Assembly (NCBI GenBank): GCA_963700775.1
Contig: CAVOYU010000008.1
Location: 122,854 to 186,853 of the forward strand
Source: Thermohalobaculum sp963700775
GTDB taxonomy: Bacteria; Pseudomonadota; Alphaproteobacteria; Rhodobacterales; Rhodobacteraceae
DNA length: 64,000 nt
Direction: 5' to 3'
Of this stretch, positions 36,505 through 45,695 are shown one piece after another. Below the pieces are notes generated by a model. It was not told the origin of the DNA and made no database searches. It saw only the letters and a list, made by a program, of their open reading frames with translations. How positions within the stretch are numbered: position 1 is the first letter of the stretch; every line of letters starts with the position of its first letter. The position numbers were made by a program, and so were the translations under genes.

Positions 36505-37464
36505 TCACGCCACCCGGTTCGGCGGCTCGCGGCCCTCGAAGAAGGCGCTCAGGTTCTCGACCACGGTCATGCCCATGGCGATCCGGGTTTCCACCGTGGC
36601 GCTGCCCAGATGCGGCAGCAGGCAGACGTTCTTCATTCCCTTCAGCGCCTCGGTGATCCTCGGCTCACGCTCGAACACGTCGAGGCCCGCGCCCGCGATG
36701 GTGCCTGCCGCCAGCGCCTCGACCAGCGCCGCCTCGTCGACGATGTCGCCCCGCGCCGAGTTCACCAGGAAAGCGCTCCGCTTCATCAGCTTCAGCCGCC
36801 GTGCGTTAATCAGGTGCACGTTATCGCCGCCGCCGGGGCAGTGCAGCGACACGAAGTCGGCGGCCTGCAACACCTCGTCGACCGAGCCGAGCTGCTTTGC
36901 CGGCACTCCGGCGTCCGGCACCGGGAAGGCGTCGTAGAACACGATTTCCATTTCGAGCGCGTGGTGGCAGCGCTTGGCCATCGCCTTGCCGATCCGGCCC
37001 ATGCCGATGATCCCCAGCACCTTGCCCTGGGGCGAGGTGCCCATCAGCTGGGTCGGCCGCCAGCCCGTCCATTCGCCGGCGCGCAGCATGGTCTCGCCCT
37101 CATGGGTGCGCCGGGCGACGTTCAGGAGCAGGGTGAGCGCGATGTCGGCGGTGGCGTCCGTCAGCACGCCCGGCGTGTTGGTCACGACGAGGCCGGCCTT
37201 CTTCGCCGCGGCGATGTCGATGTTGTTGAAGCCGACCCCGAATTGGCCGAGCATCTTCGCCCGTTTCGGCGCCGCCAGCACCGCCGCGTCGACCTTGTCG
37301 GTGACGGTCGGGCAGACCGCATCGTAATTGTCGAGCGCGTCGCGGAGCTGGTCGGCGCTCAGCACCACATCCGCCTCGTTCAGGGTTGCGTCGAAGCGCT
37401 TCTTGAGCTCGGCCTCGACCGGCGCGGGCCATTTGCGCGAGCAGATCACACGGGGTTTCGGCAT
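36505..37464 (-). CDS. D-2-hydroxyacid dehydrogenase (glyoxylate/hydroxypyruvate reductase type)
   Basis: A 319-residue NAD(P)-dependent enzyme. The Rossmann signature is GKVLGIIGMGRIGKAMAKRC; the catalytic Arg, Glu and His lie in LVNSARGDIVDE, DVFEREP and LLPHLGSATVETR. The region FGVGFNNIDIAAAKKAGLVVTNTPG is typical of GyaR-like members. The start at 37464 follows AAGGAGTGAGACAA. It lies 5 bp downstream of the GlxA-type regulator gene, so it is part of the same operon and may handle a hydroxyacid from the MttB locus. Confidence 0.9.
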   Translation of the reverse strand: MPKPRVICSRKWPAPVEAELKKRFDATLNEADVVLSADQLRDALDNYDAVCPTVTDKVDAAVLAAPKRAKMLGQFGVGFNNIDIAAAKKAGLVVTNTPGVLTDATADIALTLLLNVARRTHEGETMLRAGEWTGWRPTQLMGTSPQGKVLGIIGMGRIGKAMAKRCHHALEMEIVFYDAFPVPDAGVPAKQLGSVDEVLQAADFVSLHCPGGGDNVHLINARRLKLMKRSAFLVNSARGDIVDEAALVEALAAGTIAGAGLDVFEREPRITEALKGMKNVCLLPHLGSATVETRIAMGMTVVENLSAFFEGREPPNRVA

Positions 37465-37469
37465 TTGTC

Positions 37470-38498
37470 TCACTCCTTGGGGTTGGGTTTTTCCCGCGTG
37501 CGCATCGGCGCTGGACGGCGCGCATCGGTCGGCCGCATACCATAATGTTTCTGGTAGGCCATAGCGAAATGCGAGCTGGACGAGAATCCGGTCAGGACGC
37601 CGATCTCGAGGGTCGAGAGGTTGGTGTAGAGCAGCAGGTCGCGCGCCTTCTCCAGCCGCAGCCCCCGGTAGTAGTGCGCCGGCGAGGTGTCGAGGTGGGA
37701 CTTGAACATCCGCTCCATCCGCCGGAGCCGGAGCCCGGACATCTCCGCCACCTCCTCCATCCTCAGCGGCGCCTCGATGTTGGCCATCATCAGCTCGATC
37801 GCCTTCTGCAACGGTCCCGGCAGGTTCTCCAACCGGTCGACCTGACCCGGCCGCTGGTGGATCGCCGAGTTGCGGATGCGGTCGATCTGGTACTGGTTGC
37901 CGACAGCGCGGGAAAGCTGGGGCCCGTGGTCCCGTTCGATCAGGTGCAGCATCATATCCATGCCGGCGATCCCGCCCGAACCGGTCCAGCGATCGCGGTC
38001 GATGACATAGAGGCCGGGGGAGACGTCGAGATCCGGAAAGGCCTCGGCGAAGGCGGGCTGAAACTCCCAGTGGATGGTGCAGCGGTAGCCGTCGAGCAGA
38101 CCGGCGCGGGCCAGGATGAAGCTGCCGCCCGACAGCGAGCCGAGCACGATGCCCGAGCGGGCGCACTTGTTCAGCCCGGCGTGCAGCCGCGACCTGTTCG
38201 GCGGATCGGTGTCGAGGCCAGCGCAGACGAAGAGGTAGTCGATGGCGCCGGATACGCCGGTCACGTCCGCCAGGCTGCCCTCGACCGTCACGGTCATGCC
38301 GTTCGAGGCGCTGACAGGCTGCCCGTCATCCGAGTAGAGCCTCCATTCATAGCAGGTCCGGCCCAGCAGCCGGTTCGCCCCGCGCAGCGGTTCGATCGCG
38401 CTGGCGACGCTCAGCATCGAGAATTCGCGCACGAGCAGGAACGCGATCACCGTGGTGGATCGCCGGGGCGTCGCTGGGGTTGTGCGGCTGTCGGCCAT
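37470..38498 (-). CDS. GlxA-type AraC family transcriptional regulator
   Basis: A 342-residue regulator. The N-terminal half is a DJ-1/PfpI-like GATase1 fold (LLVREFSMLSVASAIEPLRGAN, GLDTDPP, GSLSGGSFILARAGLLDGYRC) and the C-terminal half an AraC helix-turn-helix pair (MEEVAEMSGLRLRRMERMF, TLEIGVLTGFSSSSHFAMAY). Related regulators (ArgR, GbdR, CdhR of Pseudomonas) respond to arginine, glycine betaine or carnitine. I start it at 38498 (MADSRTT). It is divergent from the MttB-family gene, with a candidate operator between them, and in one operon with the dehydrogenase. Confidence 0.9.
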   Translation of the reverse strand: MADSRTTPATPRRSTTVIAFLLVREFSMLSVASAIEPLRGANRLLGRTCYEWRLYSDDGQPVSASNGMTVTVEGSLADVTGVSGAIDYLFVCAGLDTDPPNRSRLHAGLNKCARSGIVLGSLSGGSFILARAGLLDGYRCTIHWEFQPAFAEAFPDLDVSPGLYVIDRDRWTGSGGIAGMDMMLHLIERDHGPQLSRAVGNQYQIDRIRNSAIHQRPGQVDRLENLPGPLQKAIELMMANIEAPLRMEEVAEMSGLRLRRMERMFKSHLDTSPAHYYRGLRLEKARDLLLYTNLSTLEIGVLTGFSSSSHFAMAYQKHYGMRPTDARRPAPMRTREKPNPKE

Positions 38499-38513
38499 GC
38501 TGTGGTGCAGAGT

Positions 38514-38543
38514 GTCGCGTTTTTGACTGCGGACGCGACAATT
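38514..38543. promoter_or_regulatory. Candidate GlxA-regulator operator between regulator and mttB-like gene
   Basis: An inverted repeat: TGTCGCGT at 38513-38520 and ACGCGACA at 38533-38540, with GCGACAATT continuing to 38543. Read on the minus strand it is AATTGTCGC, ten bases, then AAAAA and CGCGAC. A nearly identical site lies at 40243-40271 upstream of the ABC transporter. TGTCGC is also, from memory, the reported half-site of the related ArgR regulator. Binding by the adjacent AraC-type protein is inferred. Confidence 0.6.
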
Positions 38544-38581
38544 GACCGGGACCATGCCACAGTCAACAGCAGGAGGGCCGC

Positions 38582-40126
38582 ATGAGCTCGATCGAGGCGG
38601 GACGGCGAGGCCAGCGGCGGCGCGAGCGACGCTCCTCCGGTGGCGGCATCCGCCAGCTTCCGTGGTCCCGGGTGCAGAACGCGCACGCCCCGATGGAGAT
38701 CCTGCGGCCCGAGCAGCTCGAGGCGGTGCACGACGCCTCGATGCGCATCCTCGAGGAGTTCGGCGTCGAGGCGATGCATCCGGGCGCCTGCGACCTGCTG
38801 GAGCGGGCAGGGGCGAAGGTCGACCGTGCGACCATGCGCGTCACCATGGACCGCGGCATGGTGCTGGAGCATGTGGCGAAGGCGCCGTCCATGGCCACGC
38901 TGACTTCGCGCAACCCGGATCGCCGGGTGCATCTCGGGGGCCGCGACATCGTCACCACACTGGTCGCCGGCCCGCCCGCCGTGCATGACCGCGTGCGCGG
39001 CCGGCGGTCGTCGAACGCCGAGGACTACAAGAACTTCATCCGGCTGACCCAGCACTTCAACGCCGTCCACATGATCGGCAACCAGGTGGCGGCGCCGATC
39101 GAGATGCCGGCCAACACGCGCCATCTCGACTGCTACCTCTGGAACCTGACGCTCTCGGATCGCAGCTACCACTGCACCTCGATCGGCCGGGGCAGGGCGC
39201 TCGACGGCATCGAGATGATGGCGATCGCGCGGGGCATGACCGCCGAGCAGATGATCACCGACCCCGGCGTCACCACGATCATCTCGGTCAACTCGCCCCG
39301 CCGCTTCGACGAGTCGATGATCGAGGGGCTGATGACCCAGGCCGAATACGGCCAGCCGATCTCGGTGACGCCCTTCACGCTGATGGGGGCGATGACCCCG
39401 GTCACCCTGCCGGCGGCGCTCGCCCAGCAGAACGCCGAGGCGCTGTTCGGCATCGTGCTGGCCCAGCTCGTGCGGCCCGGCACGCCGGTGCTCTACGGCT
39501 CGTTCCTCTCGAACGTCGACATGAAATCCGGCGCCCCGGCCTTCGGCACGCCCGAGCACGCCAAGGCGGTGGTCGCCTCGGGCCAGCTCGCGCGCCGCTA
39601 CGGGCTTCCCTACCGCACCTCGCCCGGCACCGCCTCGGTCGCGGCCGACGAGCAGGCGGTCTGGGAGTCGATGATGTCGATGTGGGGCTGCGTGCTGGGC
39701 GGCGTGAACCTGCTCTACCACGCCGCCGGATGGCTGGAGGGCGGGCTTTGCGCCAGCTACGAGAAATTCGTTATGGACGTGGAGCTTATCCAGCACATGT
39801 TCGAGTTCATCAAGCCAATCGAGGTGAACGAGGGCACACTCGGCCTCGACGCCATCGGCCGGGTGCCGACGGGCGGCCATTTCTTCGGCGACCCGCATAC
39901 GATGGAGCGTTACGAAACAGCGTTCTACGCTCCGATGCTCAGCGACTGGCGCAACTGGCAGAGCTGGGAGGAGGCGGGCGCCAAGACCGCGCGCGACCGG
40001 GCGACCGCGGTCTGGCAGCAGGCGCTGGCGGAGTACGAGGAGCCGGCGATGGACGTGGCGGTCCGCGAGGCGCTCGAGGACTATGTCGCGCGCCGGAAGG
40101 CGCAGATCGGCGACGGCGACCCCTGA
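38582..40126 (+). CDS. Trimethylamine methyltransferase (MttB) family protein, non-pyrrolysine
   Basis: A 514-residue MttB-family protein. Recognisable segments are ILRPEQLEAVHDASMRILEE, HMIGNQVAAPIEMPANTRHL, TPFTLMGAMTPVTLPAALAQQNAE and the C-terminal HFFGDPHTMERYETAFYAP. There is no in-frame TAG, so it is a non-pyrrolysine member. Characterised members of that kind demethylate quaternary amines such as glycine betaine, proline betaine or carnitine and pass the methyl to a corrinoid protein. No corrinoid protein gene is adjacent, so the methyl acceptor is unknown. AGGAGGGCCGC precedes the ATG. The upstream regulator and transporter suggest an uptake-linked catabolic role. Confidence 0.9.
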   Translation: MSSIEAGRRGQRRRERRSSGGGIRQLPWSRVQNAHAPMEILRPEQLEAVHDASMRILEEFGVEAMHPGACDLLERAGAKVDRATMRVTMDRGMVLEHVAKAPSMATLTSRNPDRRVHLGGRDIVTTLVAGPPAVHDRVRGRRSSNAEDYKNFIRLTQHFNAVHMIGNQVAAPIEMPANTRHLDCYLWNLTLSDRSYHCTSIGRGRALDGIEMMAIARGMTAEQMITDPGVTTIISVNSPRRFDESMIEGLMTQAEYGQPISVTPFTLMGAMTPVTLPAALAQQNAEALFGIVLAQLVRPGTPVLYGSFLSNVDMKSGAPAFGTPEHAKAVVASGQLARRYGLPYRTSPGTASVAADEQAVWESMMSMWGCVLGGVNLLYHAAGWLEGGLCASYEKFVMDVELIQHMFEFIKPIEVNEGTLGLDAIGRVPTGGHFFGDPHTMERYETAFYAPMLSDWRNWQSWEEAGAKTARDRATAVWQQALAEYEEPAMDVAVREALEDYVARRKAQIGDGDP

Positions 40127-40242
40127 CCGGGACGGTCCCGCCGATTCCAGCGAGATCACGGGCTACTGGTCAGCGCAACTGACCGGTTGTCAGGCAATAT
40201 TCGGCGCAATTTTTGTTGATCGGCGGAATTCACCGCGCAAGC

Positions 40243-40271
40243 GTCGCATTTTGCCATTGCCTGCGACAATT
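40243..40271. promoter_or_regulatory. Candidate GlxA-regulator operator upstream of ABC transporter
   Basis: GTCGC at 40243-40247 and GCGACAATT at 40263-40271 form an inverted repeat. On the minus strand it reads AATTGTCGC, ten bases, then AAAA and TGCGAC, matching the site at 38514-38543. A further partial copy in the opposite orientation, TTGTC-AGGCAAT at 40187-40198, mirrors ATTGCCT-GC-GACAA at 40256-40269. The site is about 60 bp upstream of the solute-binding protein gene. Confidence 0.6.
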
Positions 40272-40331
40272 CGCAGCGCCAATGTGGCCGCAGCAACTAG
40301 AACAAAGTTCTCCCAGGGAGGAGTCACGGAA

Positions 40332-41925
40332 ATGTCCAAGGAGCTTAGCGCCCTCAGTTTGCGTGTCGTGCTCGGCCAGATGAGCCGGCGCGACTTCATC
40401 GGCCGCGCCGCGGCGCTCGGCCTTTCGGTGCCGATGGCGACACAGCTGCTCGGCAGCACGGCGCGTGCGAATCCCGTCAAGGGCGGCCATTTCATCATGG
40501 GCCTGAACGGCGGCGCCTCGACCGACAGCCTCGACCCGGCGCTGGCCACCAGCACCGTCATGCACAATGTCAACTTCGGCTGGGGCGAAGGCCTGGTGAT
40601 CACCGATCCGAAGGACGGCACCGCTCAGCCCTGGCTGGCGGAAAGCTGGGAGGCTTCTTCCGACGCCAAGAAATGGGCGTTCAAGATCCGCAAGGGCATC
40701 ACCTTCTCGAACGGCAAGGAGATGACCGCCGAGGACGTGGTCGCGACCCTGAAGCGGCACTCCGACGAGAATGCCAAATCGGGCGCGCTCGGGATCATGA
40801 AATCGATCGGCCAGTCCTTCAAGGCTGACGGCGACAATGTGGTGTTCGAGCTCGAGTCCGGCGACGCCGACCTGCCGTACCTGCTGTCCGACTACCACCT
40901 TCTCATCCAGCCGAACGGCGGGCTTGACGGGCTCGAGGCGGCCATCGGCACCGGTCCCTATGCGGTCGAGAGCAACGAACCGGGCGTCCGCCACATCATG
41001 AAGCGGCGCGACGACCACTGGATGAGCGACTACGCCTGGTTCGAACTCGTTCGAAGTCCTGGTGATCAACGACCTGACCGCGCGTGTTGCCGCGCTCTCC
41101 TCGGGTAAGGTCCATGCGATCAATCGGGTCGATCCGAAGACCATCGATCTCCTGACGAAGGCCCCCGGACTGCAGGTCAACAACGTTTCGGGCCGCGGGC
41201 ACTACGTCTTCATCGCCCATTGCGACACGGCTCCGTTCGACAACAACGACCTGCGCCTCGCGCTGAAATACGCCATGAACCGCGAGGAGATGGTCGACAA
41301 GATCCTGCGCGGCTACGGATCGGTCGGTAACGACTTCCCGATCAATGCGGCCTATGCGCTGTTCCCGGATGCGATCCCGCAGCGCGCGTTCGACACCGAC
41401 AAGGCCGCCTTCCACTACAAGAAGTCCGGCCATGACGGGACGCCGATTGCCCTGCGCACATCTGACGCCGCGTTCAACGGTGCCGAGAGCGCCGCGGTTC
41501 TGTTCCAGCAGACCTGTGCCACCGCTGGCATCCCGATCGAGGTCAAGCGCGAGCCGGCCGACGGCTACTGGTCGAACGTCTGGAACGTGCAGCCCTTCTC
41601 GACCTCTTACTGGGGCGGTCGGCCGACCCAGGCGCAGATGTACGCGGTCGCCTACAAGTCGGATGCCGATTGGAACGACACCCGCTGGAAGCGACCGGAG
41701 TTCGACGCAATGCTGGCGCAGGCGCGGGCCGAGATCGATCAGGACAAGCGCAAGCAGATCTTCACCGACATGGCCCTCATGCTCAACGAGGAGGGTGGCC
41801 TGATCCTGCCGATGTTCAACGATTTCGTCGATGCCTCGACCGCAAAGCTGCAGGGCGTCCTGATCGACCCGTCGCAGCCGATGTCGAACGGGCTGATCGC
41901 GAGCCGGAGCTGGCTGACGGCATAA
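40332..41925 (+). pseudogene. ABC solute-binding protein (family 5), broken by one +1 frameshift
   Basis: A Dpp/Opp-type periplasmic binding protein. The ATG at 40332 follows GGGAGGAG. A Tat-type signal is visible (SRRDFIGRAAALGLS) and the family 5 fold continues (STDSLDPALATSTVMHN, WAFKIRKGITFSNGKEMTAEDV). Near 41040-41048 the frame shifts by +1: the sequence reads TTCGAACTCGTTCGAAGTC, where removing one base restores an F-D-S-F-E-V-L or W-S-N-S-F-E-V-L reading into VINDLTARVAAL. The remainder to 41925 (ALKYAMNREEMVDKILRGYG, ...) is intact. If the extra base is real the gene is dead; if it is an error the protein is about 530 residues and the transporter is complete. Confidence 0.85.
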
Positions 41926-41934
41926 GATTGCCTT

Positions 41935-41956
41935 GGCGGCGGGGCGACCCGCCGCC
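41935..41956 (+). promoter_or_regulatory. Intercistronic hairpin after the solute-binding protein gene
   Basis: GGCGGCGGG (41935-41943), loop GCGA (a GNRA-type tetraloop) and CCCGCCGCC (41948-41956) form a perfect 9-bp stem. It lies between the binding protein gene and the first permease gene, with no T-run after it. Such structures often protect the upstream message from 3' decay and lower downstream expression, giving more binding protein than permease. That role is inferred. Confidence 0.55.
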
Positions 41957-41982
41957 CCTCAGACAACATGGGGGAGACGGTC

Positions 41983-42963
41983 ATGGCCTCCGGAAAATCC
42001 GGAATGAACCCGGTTGTTTCGTTGCTCCTGCAGCGGATCAGCATCGGGGTACTCGTCATTCTCGCGATCTCGGCGCTGCTGTTCATCGGCGTCGAGCTGC
42101 TGCCGGGCGATTTTGCCCGCAACTACCTCGGCCAGAGCGCGACGCCCGAGGCGGTCGCCAACATCCGCAAGGAGCTTGGCCTCGACGAGCCGGTATTGAC
42201 GCGGTACTTCGACTGGCTCGGCGGCGTGCTGACCGGCGATTTCGGCAACAGCTGGGCCAACAAGGCCAGCGTCAACTCGCAGCTCTTCAAGCGGCTGTCG
42301 AACACGCTGTTCCTGGCGACCGTCGCCGCCATCTTCGCGGTGCCGATCTCGGTGGGCCTGGGCATGGTCGCGGTGTTCTTCCGCAACAAGCTGCCCGATC
42401 ACACCATCAACGTGCTGTCGCTGGCGGCGATCTCGATGCCGGAGTTCTTCATCGGCTATCTGTTCATCTTCTTCTTCGCCCTGCTGCTCGGCATCGGCGA
42501 CGGCCCGCCGATCATCCCCTCGGATCCGGTGTGGTCGTTCTCGAACTTCGAACTGGTGTCGCTGCCCGCCGCGACCCTGGTGGTGGTGACGCTGGCGCAC
42601 ATGATGCGCATGACCAGGGCCGCGATCCTGAACATCATGGACTCGGCCTATATCGAGACCGCCGAGCTGAAGGGCGTGCCGACTATGAAGGTGATCCGCA
42701 AGCATGCGGCGCCGAACGCCATTGCCCCGATCATCAATGTCGTCGCCCTGAACCTGGCGTATCTGGTTGTGGGCGTCGTGGTGGTCGAGGTGATCTTCGC
42801 CTATCCGGGCATGGGCCAGTACTTCGTCGACGCGGTCACGGTCCGCGACATGCCGGTCGTGCAGGCCTGCGGCGTGGTCTTCGCCGGGGTCTATGTGGTC
42901 CTCAACATGCTGGCCGACATTGGCGCCATTCTCGCCAATCCGCGGCTCATGCATCCGAAGTGA
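41983..42963 (+). CDS. ABC permease, DppB/OppB type
   Basis: A 326-residue inner-membrane permease. The start at 41983 (MASGKSGMNPVV) follows GGGGGAGACGGTC. The N-terminal helix and periplasmic part (GDFARNYLGQSATPEAVANIRKELGLDEPVLTRYFDWL) are typical, and the EAA loop for contact with the ATPase is AYIETAELKGVPTMKVIRKH. Six membrane helices are expected. It is 9 bp before the second permease gene. Confidence 0.93.
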   Translation: MASGKSGMNPVVSLLLQRISIGVLVILAISALLFIGVELLPGDFARNYLGQSATPEAVANIRKELGLDEPVLTRYFDWLGGVLTGDFGNSWANKASVNSQLFKRLSNTLFLATVAAIFAVPISVGLGMVAVFFRNKLPDHTINVLSLAAISMPEFFIGYLFIFFFALLLGIGDGPPIIPSDPVWSFSNFELVSLPAATLVVVTLAHMMRMTRAAILNIMDSAYIETAELKGVPTMKVIRKHAAPNAIAPIINVVALNLAYLVVGVVVVEVIFAYPGMGQYFVDAVTVRDMPVVQACGVVFAGVYVVLNMLADIGAILANPRLMHPK

Positions 42964-42972
42964 GGTAGCCCC

Positions 42973-44043
42973 ATGTCCCCGTTCGTTTTCGGCTACTTCG
43001 CCCTTCTGATCGCAGGCTCCAGCCTCGCCGCCTACTACCAGCGCCGCGAGGCCTTCGGGGTCCTGTTCACGGTCACCCTGGCCTCGCTGCTTTTCGGCAT
43101 TCTCTGGGGGCAGGCGGCGTTCTGGACCATCACCGTCCTGTTCATCCTGCTGGTCGGTGCCGGCGGGCTCGGCTACTGCTTCCGCGAATACATGGCGATG
43201 ATCCTGCCGGACAAGGCGTCGCGCTTCATGAAGACGGCGCCGCTGACGGCTTCCTTCGGGATGCTCTACATCATCGTGATCCTGATCCTGGCGATCTTCG
43301 CCGACGCGGTCGCGCCGTTCGGCGAGCGTCAGATCGTCGGCGACGTCTGGCAGCCGGCGGACGAGACCTTCCTGCTCGGCACCGACAATCTCGGGCGCGA
43401 CATGCTTTCGCGCCTGATCTACGGCGCCCAGACGACCATCGCCGTGGCCATGGCGGCGGGCGTGCTCAGCTTCGCCATCGGCATGTTCCTCAGCTTCACC
43501 GCGGCCGTGGTCGGCGGCTGGGTTGATCAGGTGCTGAGCCGGATCAACGACCTGATGCTGGCGATCCCGACGCTGATCTTCGCGCTGGTGGTGCTGGCGG
43601 CGTTGCCGCAGAACATCTTCATCCTGATCGCGGTGATGGCGATCATCGACCAGACCCGGGTGTTCCGGCTGGGCCGCGCGGTCGCCATCGACATCGTGGT
43701 GCAGGACTTCGTCGAGGCGGCACGGCTTCGCGGCGAGGGCTGGCTCTGGATCATCTTCCGCGAGATCCTGCCGAACGTGCTGACCCCCCTGATCGCCGAG
43801 TTCGGCCTGCGCTTCGCCTTCGCGATCCTGTTCCTGTCGTCGCTGTCGTTCCTCGGCCTCGGCATCCAGCCGCCCGAGGCGGATTGGGGCGGCATGGTCA
43901 AGGACAACAAGGACGGGATCATCTTCCTGGTGCCGGCGGCGCTCTATCCCGGCGCCGCGATCGCGATGCTCGCGGTCTGCGTCAACATGGTGGTGGACTG
44001 GCTCCTGAACCGAACTGCCAGCCTGAAGGGAGGGCGCGGCTGA
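42973..44043 (+). CDS. ABC permease, DppC/OppC type, N-terminally extended
   Basis: A 356-residue permease. The DppC body begins around residue 88 (TASFGMLYIIVILILAIFADAVAP) and includes FLLGTDNLGRDMLSRLIYGAQTT and the EAA loop FVEAARLRGEGWLWIIFREILPN. Ahead of it are about 70 residues with two or three extra hydrophobic segments (FGYFALLIAGSSLAA, FTVTLASLLFGILWG, FWTITVLFILLVGAGG) not found in the basic family. Its stop overlaps the start of the ATPase gene. Confidence 0.92.
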   Translation: MSPFVFGYFALLIAGSSLAAYYQRREAFGVLFTVTLASLLFGILWGQAAFWTITVLFILLVGAGGLGYCFREYMAMILPDKASRFMKTAPLTASFGMLYIIVILILAIFADAVAPFGERQIVGDVWQPADETFLLGTDNLGRDMLSRLIYGAQTTIAVAMAAGVLSFAIGMFLSFTAAVVGGWVDQVLSRINDLMLAIPTLIFALVVLAALPQNIFILIAVMAIIDQTRVFRLGRAVAIDIVVQDFVEAARLRGEGWLWIIFREILPNVLTPLIAEFGLRFAFAILFLSSLSFLGLGIQPPEADWGGMVKDNKDGIIFLVPAALYPGAAIAMLAVCVNMVVDWLLNRTASLKGGRG

Positions 44044-45677
44044 TGGCCAAGAATCTTCTGCAGGTCCGCGACCTGAAGATCGGCGCGACCGTCTATCCGC
44101 CTGGCGAGGACCCGGTCGACATCGAGATCGTCCACGGAGTCAGCTTCGACCTCGAGAAGGGCAAGGTGATCGGCCTGATCGGCGAGTCCGGCGCCGGCAA
44201 GTCGACCATCGGCCTCGCCGCGCTAGCCTATGGCCGCGGCGGGGTGCGGATCACCGCCGGCCAGGTGATGATCGACGGCAAGGACATCCTGCGCTACACC
44301 AAGGCCGGCATTCGCGAGGTGCGCGGGCGCAAGGTCTGCTACGTGGCACAGTCCGCCGCCGCCGCGTTCAACCCGTCGCATCGGCTCGGCGAGCAGGTGG
44401 TCGAGGCCTCGGTGATGCACGGGATCATGAGCCGTTCCGAGGCGCTGGAGCGGGCGCGGTATCTCTTCGGCGTCCTCGGCCTGCCGAACCCCGACACCTT
44501 CGGCGAACGTTTCCCGCACCAGGTCTCCGGCGGCCAGCTGCAACGCGCGATGACGGCGATGGCGCTCTGCCCGAACCCGGATCTGATCGTCTTTGACGAG
44601 CCGACCACGGCGCTGGACGTCACCACCCAGATCGATGTGCTGGCGGCCATCAAGCACGCGATCGAGGAGACCAATGTCGCGGCGATCTACATCACCCACG
44701 ACCTCGCGGTGGTGGCGCAGATCTCCGATCACATCATGGTGCTGAGATACGGCAACACGGTCGAGTACGGCCCGGTTCAGCAAATCATCGAGGAGCCGCG
44801 AGAGAAATACACCCGCGACCTGATCTCGATCCGCTCGGACATCAAGCCCGAGGCGCCGGATCAGAGCCAGTCTCTGATGAGGCTCGAGAACGTCGACGCG
44901 GCCTACGGGCCGGGCGCCCAGGTTTTGTTCGACGTGACCATGCACCTGCCGCCCGGCCAGACCCTCGCGGTGGTGGGCGAGTCCGGCTCGGGCAAGTCGA
45001 CCACGGCGCGGGTGATCACCGGATTGCTGCCGCCCTCGAAGGGGCAGGTGATCTTCGACGGGAAGCCGCTGCCGCCGGCGCTGAAGGACCGCAGCAAGGA
45101 GCAACTCCGCGAACTGCAGATGATCTACCAGATGGCCGATGTGGCGATGAACCCCCGCCAGACGGTGGAGGAGATCATCGGCCGGCCGCTGACCTTCTAC
45201 TTCGGGCTCCGGGGCGAGGAGCGGCGGCGCAAGGTGACCGACCTCCTCGACCTGATCGAGATGGGCGACCCGTTCGCGGATCGGTATCCGGCCGAACTTT
45301 CCGGCGGCCAGAAGCAGCGGGTCTGCATCGCCCGGTCGCTGGCGGCCGAGCCGCGGCTGCTGATCTGCGACGAGCCGACCTCGGCGCTGGACCCGCTGGT
45401 GGCCGAAGGCATCCTCGAGCTGCTGCTGAACCTGCAGAAGGAGACCGGGGTCAGTTATCTGTTCATCACCCACGACATCGCCACGGTGCGGGCGATCGCC
45501 GATTCGATCGCGGTGATGTTCAAGGGCAAGGTCGTGCGCTTCGGGCCGAAGACGAAGGTGCTGAACCCGCCCTTCGACGACTATACCGACCTGCTGCTGA
45601 AGTCGGTGCCCGAGATGGAACTCGGCTGGCTCGAGAAGGCGCTGGCGAGCCGGAAGATGGAAGCGGCCGGCCACTGA
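44043..45677 (+). CDS. ABC ATPase, fused DppD-DppF type
   Basis: A 544-residue protein with two nucleotide-binding domains in tandem. The first has Walker A GESGAGKST, signature VSGGQLQ and Walker B LIVFDEPTTALD; the second has GESGSGKST, LSGGQKQR and LLICDEPTSALD. The fusion supplies both ATPases of a family 5 importer. The ATG overlaps the permease stop (TGATG), so translation is coupled. The operon SBP-permease-permease-ATPase is complete apart from the frameshift in the binding protein gene. Confidence 0.94.
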   Translation: MAKNLLQVRDLKIGATVYPPGEDPVDIEIVHGVSFDLEKGKVIGLIGESGAGKSTIGLAALAYGRGGVRITAGQVMIDGKDILRYTKAGIREVRGRKVCYVAQSAAAAFNPSHRLGEQVVEASVMHGIMSRSEALERARYLFGVLGLPNPDTFGERFPHQVSGGQLQRAMTAMALCPNPDLIVFDEPTTALDVTTQIDVLAAIKHAIEETNVAAIYITHDLAVVAQISDHIMVLRYGNTVEYGPVQQIIEEPREKYTRDLISIRSDIKPEAPDQSQSLMRLENVDAAYGPGAQVLFDVTMHLPPGQTLAVVGESGSGKSTTARVITGLLPPSKGQVIFDGKPLPPALKDRSKEQLRELQMIYQMADVAMNPRQTVEEIIGRPLTFYFGLRGEERRRKVTDLLDLIEMGDPFADRYPAELSGGQKQRVCIARSLAAEPRLLICDEPTSALDPLVAEGILELLLNLQKETGVSYLFITHDIATVRAIADSIAVMFKGKVVRFGPKTKVLNPPFDDYTDLLLKSVPEMELGWLEKALASRKMEAAGH

Positions 45678-45695
45678 TGCCGGGCGGCTCGGGTC

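Noticed and set aside
38582..40126. Pyrrolysine-containing MttB
   Set aside because: No in-frame TAG occurs in the coding region, so there is no sign of pyrrolysine; the protein is a non-pyrrolysine family member.
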